From: Sediminitomix flava
GTDB taxonomy: Bacteria > Bacteroidota > Bacteroidia > Cytophagales > Flammeovirgaceae
NCBI RefSeq assembly: GCF_003149185.1
Contig: NZ_QGDO01000005.1
Location: 186,001-250,000 of the forward strand
Direction of reading: 5' to 3'
DNA: 64,000 nucleotides
Both the position numbers and the translations under genes were made by a program. This document shows positions 15,001-19,167 of the stretch, piece after piece. How positions within the stretch are numbered: the stretch's first letter is position 1; every line of letters begins with the position of its first letter. Below the pieces are notes generated by a model, which saw nothing but the letters and a program-made list of their open reading frames with translations, had not been told where the DNA came from and ran no database searches.

Positions 15001-15547
15001 GTTTAATCAAGCTCCACCAAAAACACTTGAGGCAGATACAGTCTACTGTTTTGAATTTGGAGATGTCATGACTTTATCTGCAGCCGAGGGCGATGACTTT
15101 ACATACTATTGGCATGATACAGGCGAAACAACACGAACTGTTGAGAGAAGAGGTTCGGGTACGTATTCGGTGACGGTTGTAGACGAATCAGATACGACTT
15201 TCTGTACGATGACCGATACGATTTCTGTTCAAGAGATTTGTCCACCAAGGGTTTACTTACCAAATGCCTTCACTCCAAATAATGATGGGCTAAATGATGT
15301 ATTTATTTTAAAGACAGCATACGCATTAAATATCACCTTAAAAATATTTAATAGATGGGGTGAAGAAATCTTCTTTATGAATTATGAAAACTCAGAAGAA
15401 GCCAATGAAGAAGGCAATGCTTGGGATGGAAAAAATGGAAGTAAAGAAATGCCAGCAGGTACTTACAATTACATCATAATGTATGAAAGTGAACTTGAAC
15501 GGGGTAAAATGTTGACGGAATATGGTCAGATAACTTTAATACGTTAA
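2..15547 (+). CDS. Giant multi-module secreted protein with T9SS type B C-terminal sorting domain (5' end outside window)
   Basis: The frame is open from base 2 to the stop at 15547, giving 5181 visible residues; the true start lies upstream. The first residues form a PKD-type FGDG motif, and two more PKD-like segments with FGDG lie near nt 1855-2300. The rest is a string of more than 40 modules of about 95-105 residues. Each has an early Cys (often DSC), a G-F-x-Y-x-W motif, often GG(S/T/A)V, a late Cys (commonly after NS-x-S) and a closing strand like FYRTP. The last 100 residues (nt about 15240-15544) contain LPNAFTPNNDGLNDVF and an NRWGE...WDGK core. This matches the gliding-motility-associated C-terminal domain (CHU_C family), the T9SS type B signal. 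Known for the family: export through the outer membrane and surface attachment or release. Inferred: a surface adhesin or matrix fibre. No enzymatic domain is visible. Confidence 0.9.
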   Translation, partial: FGDGNTSVVTNRNPFTHQYTAAGTYTISLTAVTERNCATILQKDVEVHEFPNLAIESNFTEGSDFRKIICEGSGTISPRAGSALNANFDYLWTIQQVNGGAANVSVGNTFNTHSFDVNAVSYDSGSRFLEVGFDLVVIDTSENSNCTITLSDSVYIYRDPDILFADSIGVSDCDTSYTIMPLGTEVVNGYTYQWSNVPGSMSGGVVTSGSSNNQDYYTEVTSFDPDSAHAQMRYALRVRNDGSFKGINTGCDDRDSVTVHFFRTPEITNQDSLFCALVNDTLQFTPFDTENIVDFTNVWSETTAPTGGAVDYLDLNVQNLEIEPTAFDNSSTKITGSLTLLSTNSLSPTCTDSETYDYTIYRKPDINLTEMKAGGSCSLEAELKPFGNEAIDYDYTWSLVSAVGGTVSVQNNLTDQDLTIQVDNFDSLSSIVQVRCKLVAVHKESMTCADSSEITVEFYRTPITDLNHISRSPLCEDGSIDVSPSEATVNGFVYEWTVTDIFSSPTDGAGETISISDTSIYEPTISNPTFLANSSLTTVQLNLKVSNLANPTCFTQDTLSLTFYVNPDPALNVVTTEDTLRVGTGQKVYRLVNDQATVQFEDQSTHQAPGININAINWDFGDGNNLFAQTPLATVTSNYINQYGETVISLTAIDDRACQDSVQTRIYLAPEPIIDPVQITNVCIGDSTQFSVLVDYAIDSLENRTDNQFDWDFGDGTGWQMNLGESPTHYYATPDNLNDTTFTATLRVTSRYGTTSTRTFDVDLLRTPYFDDYEIVYNGDSCSNDFTAFPLGQSDINTGVFNYSWVATNVTGTDGNTPLDALVADPTNEDQNANVGFALPSNIFGQNETRVVLTYELTMANVQDSLNCIAVLDTSMTFYRTPVYLNDSITRANFCDLEVDIKPLGDSITIAHGAGFNYQWSIVDGSLTGASISEADFLIQSGLATQLNNQNVNLSISNTIFANGESEIFLQVRSEIENTFRTSCQDSKIYDVYFYRTPEIDFTDDLTACGDEINIAPLGAELVNGFSYLWQITSFDGFDGTPSITAGNDTLQNLNFSISNSDFISDTSVIDLDFRLSVAHPVDVSDSSCLVTKDTLVKFYRTPIVDLTYQKVANDTCAQIATLFPLEDTVKGFIYEWSLVSENRGHITLPSDLSARELLIEVDSFAMGEVDIEATFKLKVWNSESVSCVDSSTVDIRFYRTPETMVMTTGSTCDQDVMFTSANETLMNADYVWNQLALSGGTVNIMGDSTRELQVMVDDYSDGSTQIDVTYEVAIINTLVANDCDDYDTLSYTFYRPPLIDLTIERDSCDGQIVFKSFGDETIAGFDYQWSIDSLRGGSVQNSDLSLQNLSVSPNLYDSLSHSIEVFLSLEVENIASGCTNIQDTSVVLKRIPNAFTSADNQNTCASDTLSFSADESDNSGFVYDWSRIQLEDNLNQPKTTIYESNRNSYELDLSYDNNLFSGEELFVEGLYEINIQNSLSDSCVSVDTVNARFYRIPETGLSFAWDNSDSCAQELTITPMENKVSGFIYSWSIVEVDSGSVDTLWINDDYELEVSVDSYNTGESIIEASIEVEITNSLSGSCTVKDTIDIVFYRPPFIVATVDSLACTSEFTLHSTPEEVSGFNYTWSQTSVNGGSVSMGVTDKDSLVVNVTSFDSASTFVDVVYQLDVMHDSVNACPITENYAVRFYRTPQLFYNIAQDSCSDTAALNPISNEVISGYNFTWSKTNTIGGQVSTADSTSQILNLNLSNFDSLSHKVTVDYHLDIENPDQNSCSIAHDTTVVFYRTPSVVFATDSLFSCADSSLVASVQEDSIGGFDYTWRQISIQSDQSVVSQQINQNSLSDYELQTTFANVDFPSDAARMIFGYELSVENAESTSCANLDTINFVYYRIPDFDLTVTRAGNDSCASMATFQADEAQVNGFNYQWTVLDTTGGAVSVVNNLTDYNLDVALDSFAIGSSEVEVEVELIVGNSFTTNCTQRDTLSVIFYRTPDLVLNLDQSACSEHFVLNITEESVGGFNYEWDVINVLGGSVSYTNYLDDSLAVSVDSFANGSSFIDVSVELDVENANSTSCQDTTSTMVRIHRTPVANIQLDLLDCAQSSQVDAIGGETVSGYTYLWTLIDDEGGSVQITNPTGEVTDIRVQSFDSLSFDIDVSVALSITNTDNPSCIDLDTLTFKFYRTPDASISADSLFACSDGQIQVSPTELANDSLIYIWSVGTVVSDQGDNLAIQHNGLNSYQFSSSFVNATFSGQATVAYAKVGLDVQNTSLTSCLDTDSAVLTYYRIPKVEAKATPMVSCTEGVEFTLDEDSIGNFNYYWKQESVTGGTVTALGDSSDWNFEVLASSFDSGSHQIELTYSVLVVNNNSTTCSETDTITYIIERAPHIDLFVSAHNCEDDISLNAINAEGITGFEYTWTKLTETGGAVTNTDTTSANLNVMLDRFDNTAHKLEADYEVRVSNPDLALCDEVSDTTVVFYRIPEAEIANSTYSNCADNVISLSAVEDSVGGFNYRWEEIAMNTDAGSLTALSSVSDTSNYELSLNMTNVDFPVTTSTVSVTYVLHIENSESGSCTDSDTVSVNFYRTPNADLAFTRTANDSCSNSLLLAPTEAQVTGFNYKWRTLSVNGGTISLDTLLSGYELEVTSSSFDNGSAQITAQFEILVQNSADTLCADRDTISVNLYRTPEVVYSKIGDDCDDEIDLFANSESISDFNYTWTLQTSTGGTYQTSALTSDSLNIETLTFDNGSSQIDLTYNLRVENALSTNCWVDTLVSESIFRIPEIDFALNLDSCDLLAEIDAIQSENISGYTYQWRVLNSVGGSVAINDSTLEDIDLSVTNFDSLSHKIITNLEVQVRNANQMTCADLDTIEVIFHRSPSAQILAVQRDTCAGNELALRPIESENSGFIYQWSRSDVRVDTGTAPAVSMQAATNAYNQSFIIQNSDFTGQTTTAAFAAFLNVENTESSNCSSTDSVILTFYRIPEVDLVSSYVGNDSCSDQINIRPQEIEISNFEYSWSKIEEEGGSVSEFTNLDVYQLGVDVNTFNVGSSVVRARYELMVRNESDLTCSARDTIDVFFYRTPDILAQSDLQTCEQAVVLTSNTENVVGFEYQWNLESISGGSLQLGNTSYDSLEVSSPSFDNGNHFIDARFKVVSENEVTACQDSSEVDIRIHRVPSINFDITKADCDENAVITSFGSELIAGFDYEWDILDDDGGQVSIDNSAAQDVRFIVNYYDSLNAKIDLDFRLTVENNDSPDCEDIQDSTLTFYRTPKATLAFDSLTSCMNMLSISAVEDSIPDFNYAWSIQSLNSDGENSSISIENSDLNQYNLDILVDSAGFPASASWVSMDVMLNVENSFSSTCSDLDSAQLIFYRQPKVELASAYIGGDSCSSHISIFPQEDSVGGFTYTWRNISTTGGNIVTDHLNTAHTLEVEAISFNGNETEIHAQFELVVQNSSSTTCSASDVIDIYFYKTPTLSFSQNNQYCSSDNILVSPVEDENENYNYTWDVVSLTDQNGNTYSFDQVSDLNDYQLGLVFNSFPQEVSELDAVLVLSVENSLNTQCQVFDTLQFSILRSPEVNLMVEYTPSCLDETMRITPDIDFVEDYNYTWELDTAYDDLGNSIIPVTSDLQGKYLEVSRPSTIDMSAVSFTAVYRVSIENTSTNTCISSDTISLRFDRAADISLAVADTLSCSDEVLSLRVNESRVDRYSFDWYVEQVLSNTSEVGTVDHTLDSQDRTIQLDKPSFPYGSSYLNIDLRAESHNLENDSCSIGAYYSAIMIRKPSFENLSETIADCGLQTLIKPFGDESIAGYENSWSIQSSSGLSINPTLDSTQVNMMDLSFGITEADFSTGSHKAEITFALTTANNSIDSLSCVDSVQYTSVFYRTPSIAFEPEYLSSDSCSNQISINSSSEDISGFNYTWVKVEEEGGSVSVSNDMTKEVEITVDNFEASSSVIEVLMRLDVENSESTSCTTSDTIRVRLFRDPSAQIVIASAADCNDQITFTPQSDMIEGIAYNWTENEIVGGQINTTGQGTSFEADIISFDSASHKIDFEVTLTTQNTNSNSCSNTETVSYTFYRTPEINFAVVEGDCEETKIINPFGSEVMMGYDYSWSISSQSGGTIQLSSTSSESISVNVNQFNSNSHVIDAIIRLEVQNSESTTCSDIEEISIQFNRTPSVTLNSDERIVCEDDQITLGLDEDVLNGFDYQWVQVNLSTDTAGVTSLNNTDLSLPSIDLSNPVFPMGAAIVTSTYELQVLNENSTSCLASDTITVSFARTPTVELIEVENNFCSVAAVPIFPIEDEDVRGYTYQWRKVVARTDQGDDVTLLEEGLNEKQLFVSFDDELSSNISEITATYELLVFNSYLPSCQASEQITFTIQRAGAVSIIEDEDSICGQTSYSFTPGENMPENYSFEWTKVEESTDLNTETNWVSKTSLANNAIQIDIDSFPTGTAQITASYSLMVSRNGNAMCVTDSVYTRTFIREPNAFINNEYQICYSDSITLVPLGMEEVSNFSYRWTQIQGFEDNDGLEHIISYSDTLSETSNILLTSPEFPDNVYTLTTRYQLEIWNNFSPNCKQTLETDVVFYRLPEFVVADTTSICEGEGITLSMIDNTLSGFIANWDIVDVKGGSINSISNLSRNQISVSENAFSSESDSIKISLIASISHQENTSCIEQKEVEVYIIKTPEVVLSITDNCEDTAVLFDASESLLYDKPHRFYWSIDLGNVWNETTEPYFESTFNQAGDQEVWLRIENETGCSSDIFKQQFYVNPTPEPLFSIENTCLGVESRLVNSSTISNNTPLTYSWEVRKDSMLVYTTDESEPVLNLEEAGNYEVVLYAISELGCRDSLTKNYEVYPLPVVQISEDKYICEGDAINLNVSGGEVYHWSTEEEGEEIVVSPTEDTYYYVEVTDENGCISTDSVKVSVIPRVPLESKIRSCVGEVVTLDARIMNYDGLVQTYEWSTGATTPYIDVTESGIYTVQSMVEHASGVSCMNTLDINVKFNQAPPKTLEADTVYCFEFGDVMTLSAAEGDDFTYYWHDTGETTRTVERRGSGTYSVTVVDESDTTFCTMTDTISVQEICPPRVYLPNAFTPNNDGLNDVFILKTAYALNITLKIFNRWGEEIFFMNYENSEEANEEGNAWDGKNGSKEMPAGTYNYIIMYESELERGKMLTEYGQITLIR
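3296..10105 (+). repeat. Higher-order tandem repeat: four-module blocks of about 1185 nt inside the giant gene
   Basis: I used the first codon of the FYRTP-like boundary as a phase marker. Equivalent modules start at 3296, 4481, 5666, 6848, 7742, 8927 and 10106. The intervals are 1185, 1185, 1182, 894, 1185 and 1179 nt, all multiples of three. Each full block has four successive module types. The first carries a lengthened NDSC or NDTC start, the second is short, and the third contains FDSLSHK-like sequence. The fourth is a longer module whose GGxV motif is replaced by an insertion. The 894-nt block lacks one of the first two types. Beyond 10106 the order becomes irregular. The copies are diverged at the DNA level, so this is an old amplification rather than a recent exact one. 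Confidence 0.8.
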
Positions 15548-15620
15548 AAGATCATACTCTATCTTAATCTAAAGTAACTTAACTATAAGTAGGATTAAGT
15601 TAGGAAAGACTTTTTCTTAA

Positions 15621-15699
15621 GTAATGTATTGGGAGGGAATTTGAACAAAAGATCATAATATCAAAATGTCTTTTGACTAATTTCCTCCCAAATCATTAC
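15621..15699. repeat. Long imperfect inverted repeat between giant gene and WG-repeat gene
   Basis: Three nested complementary segments lie around a short AT loop. GTAATG pairs with CATTAC (15621-15626 with 15694-15699). TTGGGAGGGAATT (from 15629) pairs with AATTTCCTCCCAA with one G.U wobble. CAAAAGA pairs with TCTTTTG. No T tract follows on either strand, so it is not a typical intrinsic terminator. It ends 13 nt before the start codon at 15713. It could be an mRNA 3' end stabiliser, a translation-controlling 5' UTR hairpin or a small palindromic element. Confidence 0.6.
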
Positions 15700-15712
15700 T
15701 CTAATTATAGTT

Positions 15713-17083
15713 ATGACCCAGAAACTAATACTTTCCTTTTTACTTAGTTTTTCTGTGCACAGTCTATTTGCACAGCATTTACAAGTATTTACTGAAGACT
15801 ACAAAAAGTTTGGATACCTACATCGACAAACTGAAGAAATTGTCAAAAAGGCAAAATATGATATTGCTTTAGAATTTGAAGGAAGAGTAGCGAGAGTCGT
15901 AAAAAATGGGAAATGGGGTTTAGTAGATGAAAAAGGTAAAACGATAGTAAAACCTAAGTATGATTATATCAGTAAGTTTAATGAATTTGATGTAGCTAAA
16001 GTCTGTAAAGGCTGTGATGAATATGGATTGGGTGGACTTTGGGGACTCTTAGATAAAGAAGGAATTCTGATCACACCACCATTTTTTGAATACATTTCTG
16101 AGTATAATAACGATGGGATTGCAATTGTTTGCAAAGGAGGATTCTTAAAAGAAGAACAAAAACTAGATTACGCTCCTTTAATATCTTTTGAGGAACCTGT
16201 ATTGATTTTAGCTAGAAAAGATGGGAAAGTTTTTGAAGAAGAACCTTGGAGTTGGGCTACTTCAACCAATGCAAATGAAAGTATTGAGCTTTTTAATCTT
16301 TATCCTTATGCATATCGGAAAGAGGGGCATTGGGGATTAATTGATCGTGATGGTCATTATGTGACAGGTCTTATTTATGATATGATAGGACATTTACCTT
16401 CGGCTGAATATATTTCTCCAGAAAAATCAATCATTAAAGTTTGTACAGCATGTGAAGTTCTAGTGAGAGAATCTTATGGTAAAGTGCATGATTATTTTGA
16501 AGATAGTTGGATTGGAGGGAAACAAGGGTATATAGATTTTGAAGGTAAGGAAGTTATCCCATTGGAATATGGTTATATAAAAGAAGTCGTAGCAGATAAA
16601 AAATACTTGTTGGTCTCAGATGAGAACCGAAGACATATTATAGACGAACAAAGGCATTTAAATTATTGGACAGGTAAAGGAAAGGTAGCCTTAATTGAGA
16701 AAAATACAGGCAAAAAAATCATTCCTTTTAAGTATAACATGATTGAGGTATTTATCTATAATGAATCGATGCAGTATATAGTGGGGTACGTAGATAGAGA
16801 AAAGGAAATAGAGTTTTATGGAGTACTAGATAAGTCAGGTAAAGAGATTATTCCACCTAGTGAAGAATATCAAGAAATCATTCCTGTGACAAATGATATT
16901 TTTATCACTGTAAAAAAAGATAACCTATCTGAAAAGTATGGTCTAATTAATCTTAATATAAGCGAAACACTTACGCCTCAATTTATGGATTATGAATTAG
17001 CCTTTGATGGAGAGACAATTAAAGGCATAGAATTCTATGATCGGAACAAGCAGAAGAAAGTATATAAAATTCATTCCCTTTAG
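15713..17083 (+). CDS. Secreted WG-repeat (KWG beta-propeller-like) protein
   Basis: The product has 456 residues and starts with a signal peptide ending near FAQH (about residue 21). Several repeats of the WG type are visible, with cores such as KWGLVDEKGK, LWGLLDKEG, HWGLIDRDG and YGVLDKSGKEIIPP, each followed by an xYDxI-like segment. These are the hallmarks of the WG_beta_rep family, thought to form propeller-like folds. The molecular function of this family is unknown. The protein should act in the periplasm or outside the cell. The gene follows the giant gene in the same direction after 165 nt containing a long hairpin, so co-transcription is possible but unproven. No catalytic motif is seen. 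Confidence 0.85.
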   Translation: MTQKLILSFLLSFSVHSLFAQHLQVFTEDYKKFGYLHRQTEEIVKKAKYDIALEFEGRVARVVKNGKWGLVDEKGKTIVKPKYDYISKFNEFDVAKVCKGCDEYGLGGLWGLLDKEGILITPPFFEYISEYNNDGIAIVCKGGFLKEEQKLDYAPLISFEEPVLILARKDGKVFEEEPWSWATSTNANESIELFNLYPYAYRKEGHWGLIDRDGHYVTGLIYDMIGHLPSAEYISPEKSIIKVCTACEVLVRESYGKVHDYFEDSWIGGKQGYIDFEGKEVIPLEYGYIKEVVADKKYLLVSDENRRHIIDEQRHLNYWTGKGKVALIEKNTGKKIIPFKYNMIEVFIYNESMQYIVGYVDREKEIEFYGVLDKSGKEIIPPSEEYQEIIPVTNDIFITVKKDNLSEKYGLINLNISETLTPQFMDYELAFDGETIKGIEFYDRNKQKKVYKIHSL

Positions 17084-17221
17084 AGTTTTGACAAATTAAT
17101 TTCAAATCATAATTTGAATACCTAAAATTTTTCTACTATTTCAAAACAATTTTTAAGCTTTCTACTTTTATAAGCTGAAAGTTATCTTACATATTACTTA
17201 AAATTAAAACTATTCAAAATT

Positions 17222-17854
17222 ATGTCATTGATTAACAAACCTGCACCAAAGTTTACAGCTCCTGCAGTAATTAATGGAGACGAGATCGTTGAAGATTTTT
17301 CTTTAGAGCAATACATTGGAAAGAATGAAGTGATTTTCTTCTTCTACCCAAAAGATTTCACTTTTGTATGTCCAACTGAAATCCTTGCTTTCCAAGAGAA
17401 AATCGAAGAGTTTGAGAAAAGAGGTGTAAAGGTTGTGGGTTGTTCTACTGACACTGAAGAGTCTCACTTGGCATGGTTGATGACTCCTAAAAACCAAGGT
17501 GGAATCGAAGGTGTAAAATACCCAATCGTAGCAGATACAGCTAAAACTATCTCTATGGCATATGATGTATTGGCAGGTGACTACGTTGAAGATGAGAACG
17601 GTCAAATCCAATTCGAAGGTGTTGCTCCAATTGCTTACAGAGGAACTTTCTTGATTGACAAAAAAGGTATGGTTCGTCATTTCGTAATCAATGACCTTCC
17701 ATTAGGTAGAAACATTGACGAGGCTCTAAGAATGGTTGAAGCACTTCAATTCGTAGAAGAGCACGGTGATGTTTGTCCTGCAAACTGGGAAGAAGGTAAA
17801 GATGCAATGAAACCTACAAGAGAAGGTGTTGCTGATTACTTATCAAATCACTAA
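17222..17854 (+). CDS. Typical 2-Cys peroxiredoxin (AhpC/Prx1 type)
   Basis: The 210-residue length is right for the Prx1/AhpC group. The peroxidatic cysteine is Cys50 in FTFVCPTE, and the resolving cysteine is about residue 185 in GDVCPANW. The conserved Arg of the active site lies in the segment ending AYRGTFLID. These enzymes reduce hydrogen peroxide and organic peroxides in the cytoplasm, using thioredoxin or a dedicated reductase as electron donor. No ahpF-like partner is adjacent, so thioredoxin is the likelier reductant (inference). The gene looks monocistronic, with 138 nt of AT-rich upstream DNA and a strong terminator immediately downstream. Confidence 0.97.
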   Translation: MSLINKPAPKFTAPAVINGDEIVEDFSLEQYIGKNEVIFFFYPKDFTFVCPTEILAFQEKIEEFEKRGVKVVGCSTDTEESHLAWLMTPKNQGGIEGVKYPIVADTAKTISMAYDVLAGDYVEDENGQIQFEGVAPIAYRGTFLIDKKGMVRHFVINDLPLGRNIDEALRMVEALQFVEEHGDVCPANWEEGKDAMKPTREGVADYLSNH

Positions 17855-17873
17855 GCATAATCGAAAAGATTAA

Positions 17874-17912
17874 AAAAGGGATTGAAACAACAGTTTCAAT
17901 CCCTTTTCTTTT
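17874..17912. terminator. Bidirectional intrinsic terminator
   Basis: A perfect 15-bp stem (AAAAGGGATTGAAAC and its complement, 17874-17888 with 17893-17907) has a 4-nt loop. It is flanked by A-rich and T-rich runs, so it can serve both the peroxiredoxin gene and the convergent DoxX gene. Confidence 0.93.
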
Positions 17913-17927
17913 TCAGTAAACTGAATT

Positions 17928-18320
17928 TTAAGCCACTGATTCTAATTCTTTTTTTACTTCACTTTTTCCGAAAACTGCTCTATCCAAAAAATATGAAGTG
18001 AATAAAAGAATTAAAGCTACAATTGCTCCGCCTTGTTCTCCATCACCAATCATGATATGAGCTGCTGCGGCAAGAGTGAAGTTAAAGAAAAAGCCTGCAT
18101 AAGCCCATTCTTTAAGTGTAGTCGACAATTTTGTCCAAATAGCAACTAAGCCTAGAATCTTAGCTGCAGCTAAAGGATAAATAATGTATGTAGGGAAGCC
18201 GAAGCTTTCAAATGCTTTTGTTATTTCTGCATTGTTGAAAATATACATCCCTGCAGACATCAACATCAAAGCTGTAAGTAATCCTGTAGAAACGTAGTAT
18301 CCTATTTTTTTAGCTTTCAT
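17928..18320 (-). CDS. DoxX-like small membrane protein
   Basis: The protein has 130 residues and four predicted membrane segments. The first is at about residues 8-28. A segment near residues 45-62 carries YPLAAAKILGLVAI, the next begins near WAYAGFFFNF, and the last is near IVALILLFTSYFL. The AAAKILG and AYAGFFF stretches fit the DoxX-like family (Pfam DoxX_2 type). The family is widespread and its function poorly defined; some relatives are linked to redox stress. The gene points toward the peroxiredoxin gene and shares its terminator. Two palindrome-like sites sit just upstream of the start codon. The next gene upstream, a glycosyltransferase, ends 79 nt away on the same strand, so read-through is possible. 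Confidence 0.85.
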   Translation of the reverse strand: MKAKKIGYYVSTGLLTALMLMSAGMYIFNNAEITKAFESFGFPTYIIYPLAAAKILGLVAIWTKLSTTLKEWAYAGFFFNFTLAAAAHIMIGDGEQGGAIVALILLFTSYFLDRAVFGKSEVKKELESVA

Positions 18321-18336
18321 AGTATCGATATTTAAA

Positions 18337-18378
18337 TTACATGTAAAACAAATTTAAGTAAAATTATATTACAAGTAA
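18337..18378. promoter_or_regulatory. Paired palindrome-like sites upstream of DoxX gene
   Basis: TTACATGTAA (18337-18346) is a perfect 10-bp palindrome. TTACAAGTAA (18369-18378) is the same motif with one change, 32 nt away, about three helical turns. Both lie within 60 nt of the DoxX start codon. The arrangement suggests an operator for a dimeric regulator, but no regulator gene is adjacent. Confidence 0.35.
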
Positions 18379-18399
18379 AATAAAATAGCGTATTATTAT

Positions 18400-19044
18400 T
18401 TAAGATTGAATTAATGAATTAACCAATTGCTTGTATTTAGGGAATTTATTGAGGTCATTCTCATTGTCTAGATCAGATAGGGGAGGTAGGGTTGAAAATG
18501 TTAGGTTTAGTTCTTTAAAATCATTTAATGTGTCTTTAAACACACTAGATGTACTCCATTTTTTTCCTTCAAAAATTTGAGGATGTATTTCTTTTAATGC
18601 CAATAGGTAGTAACCACCATCTTCAGCAGGACCAATAGTTACATCAGATTTTTCTAAAAAATTATAAGAATTAATTAAGATTTCACCTGTAATATCAGGA
18701 CAGTCACTACCAATGATTCCTACTTTTTTATATCCGAGATTTAAACATTCTTGAAAGGCAGTCATCATTTTTACACCTAGGTCTCCAGTCTGCTGAAGTT
18801 GCTTTTTTACATTAATTTGATCCCATAAATCGTTAGAAACAATCTGGTCTTGATAGTAAATGAAAATATCTGCTTCCAAGTTTCTTACAGCTTCTAGTGT
18901 ATCTTTGAGAAGTTCTTTATATACCTCAACAGCTAAGTCATAACCTATAGTTTTACCTAACCTTGTCTTGACTTTTCTTTCGATTGGTTCTTTTACGAAA
19001 ATGATTAAAGCATTCTCAGATTGTTTTTTTTCGTTAGTGATCAT
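18400..19044 (-). CDS. TIGR04282-family glycosyltransferase (DUF2064, CofC/GT-A like)
   Basis: I place the start at the ATG at 19044; a TTG 21 nt further upstream is possible but less likely. The product has 214 residues. It has the FVKEP...K-x-R-L-G nucleotide-binding start, the GSDCPDI segment typical of the family, and PAEDGGYYLLAL. These match the family annotated as arsenosugar-biosynthesis-type glycosyltransferase or DUF2064, which has a GT-A nucleotidyltransferase-like fold. The real sugar donor and acceptor here are unknown. No radical SAM or arsenic genes are adjacent, so an arsenosugar role is not supported by context. It is probably cytoplasmic. Confidence 0.85.
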   Translation of the reverse strand: MITNEKKQSENALIIFVKEPIERKVKTRLGKTIGYDLAVEVYKELLKDTLEAVRNLEADIFIYYQDQIVSNDLWDQINVKKQLQQTGDLGVKMMTAFQECLNLGYKKVGIIGSDCPDITGEILINSYNFLEKSDVTIGPAEDGGYYLLALKEIHPQIFEGKKWSTSSVFKDTLNDFKELNLTFSTLPPLSDLDNENDLNKFPKYKQLVNSLIQS

Positions 19045-19167
19045 AAAATAAAAACAAGTACTCAAAATTAATGTTGTATTATTCTACAGCTATCTCTGGA
19101 ATAGGTCTGAATTTTTATATAATTTAACACAGTAGCTAAATTTTTAGAAATCAAACTAACATTGCTC

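Noticed and set aside
2-15547. Regularly spaced repeats taken as a possible CRISPR or DNA satellite
   Set aside because: The periodicity is in frame, diverged at DNA level and explained by protein modules; there are no identical repeats with unique spacers.
17303-17680. 125-codon frame antisense to the peroxiredoxin gene
   Set aside because: A mirror frame of a highly conserved gene without features of its own.
18400-19044. Assignment of the glycosyltransferase to arsenosugar synthesis
   Set aside because: Only the family name supports it; no arsenic or radical SAM genes are adjacent.
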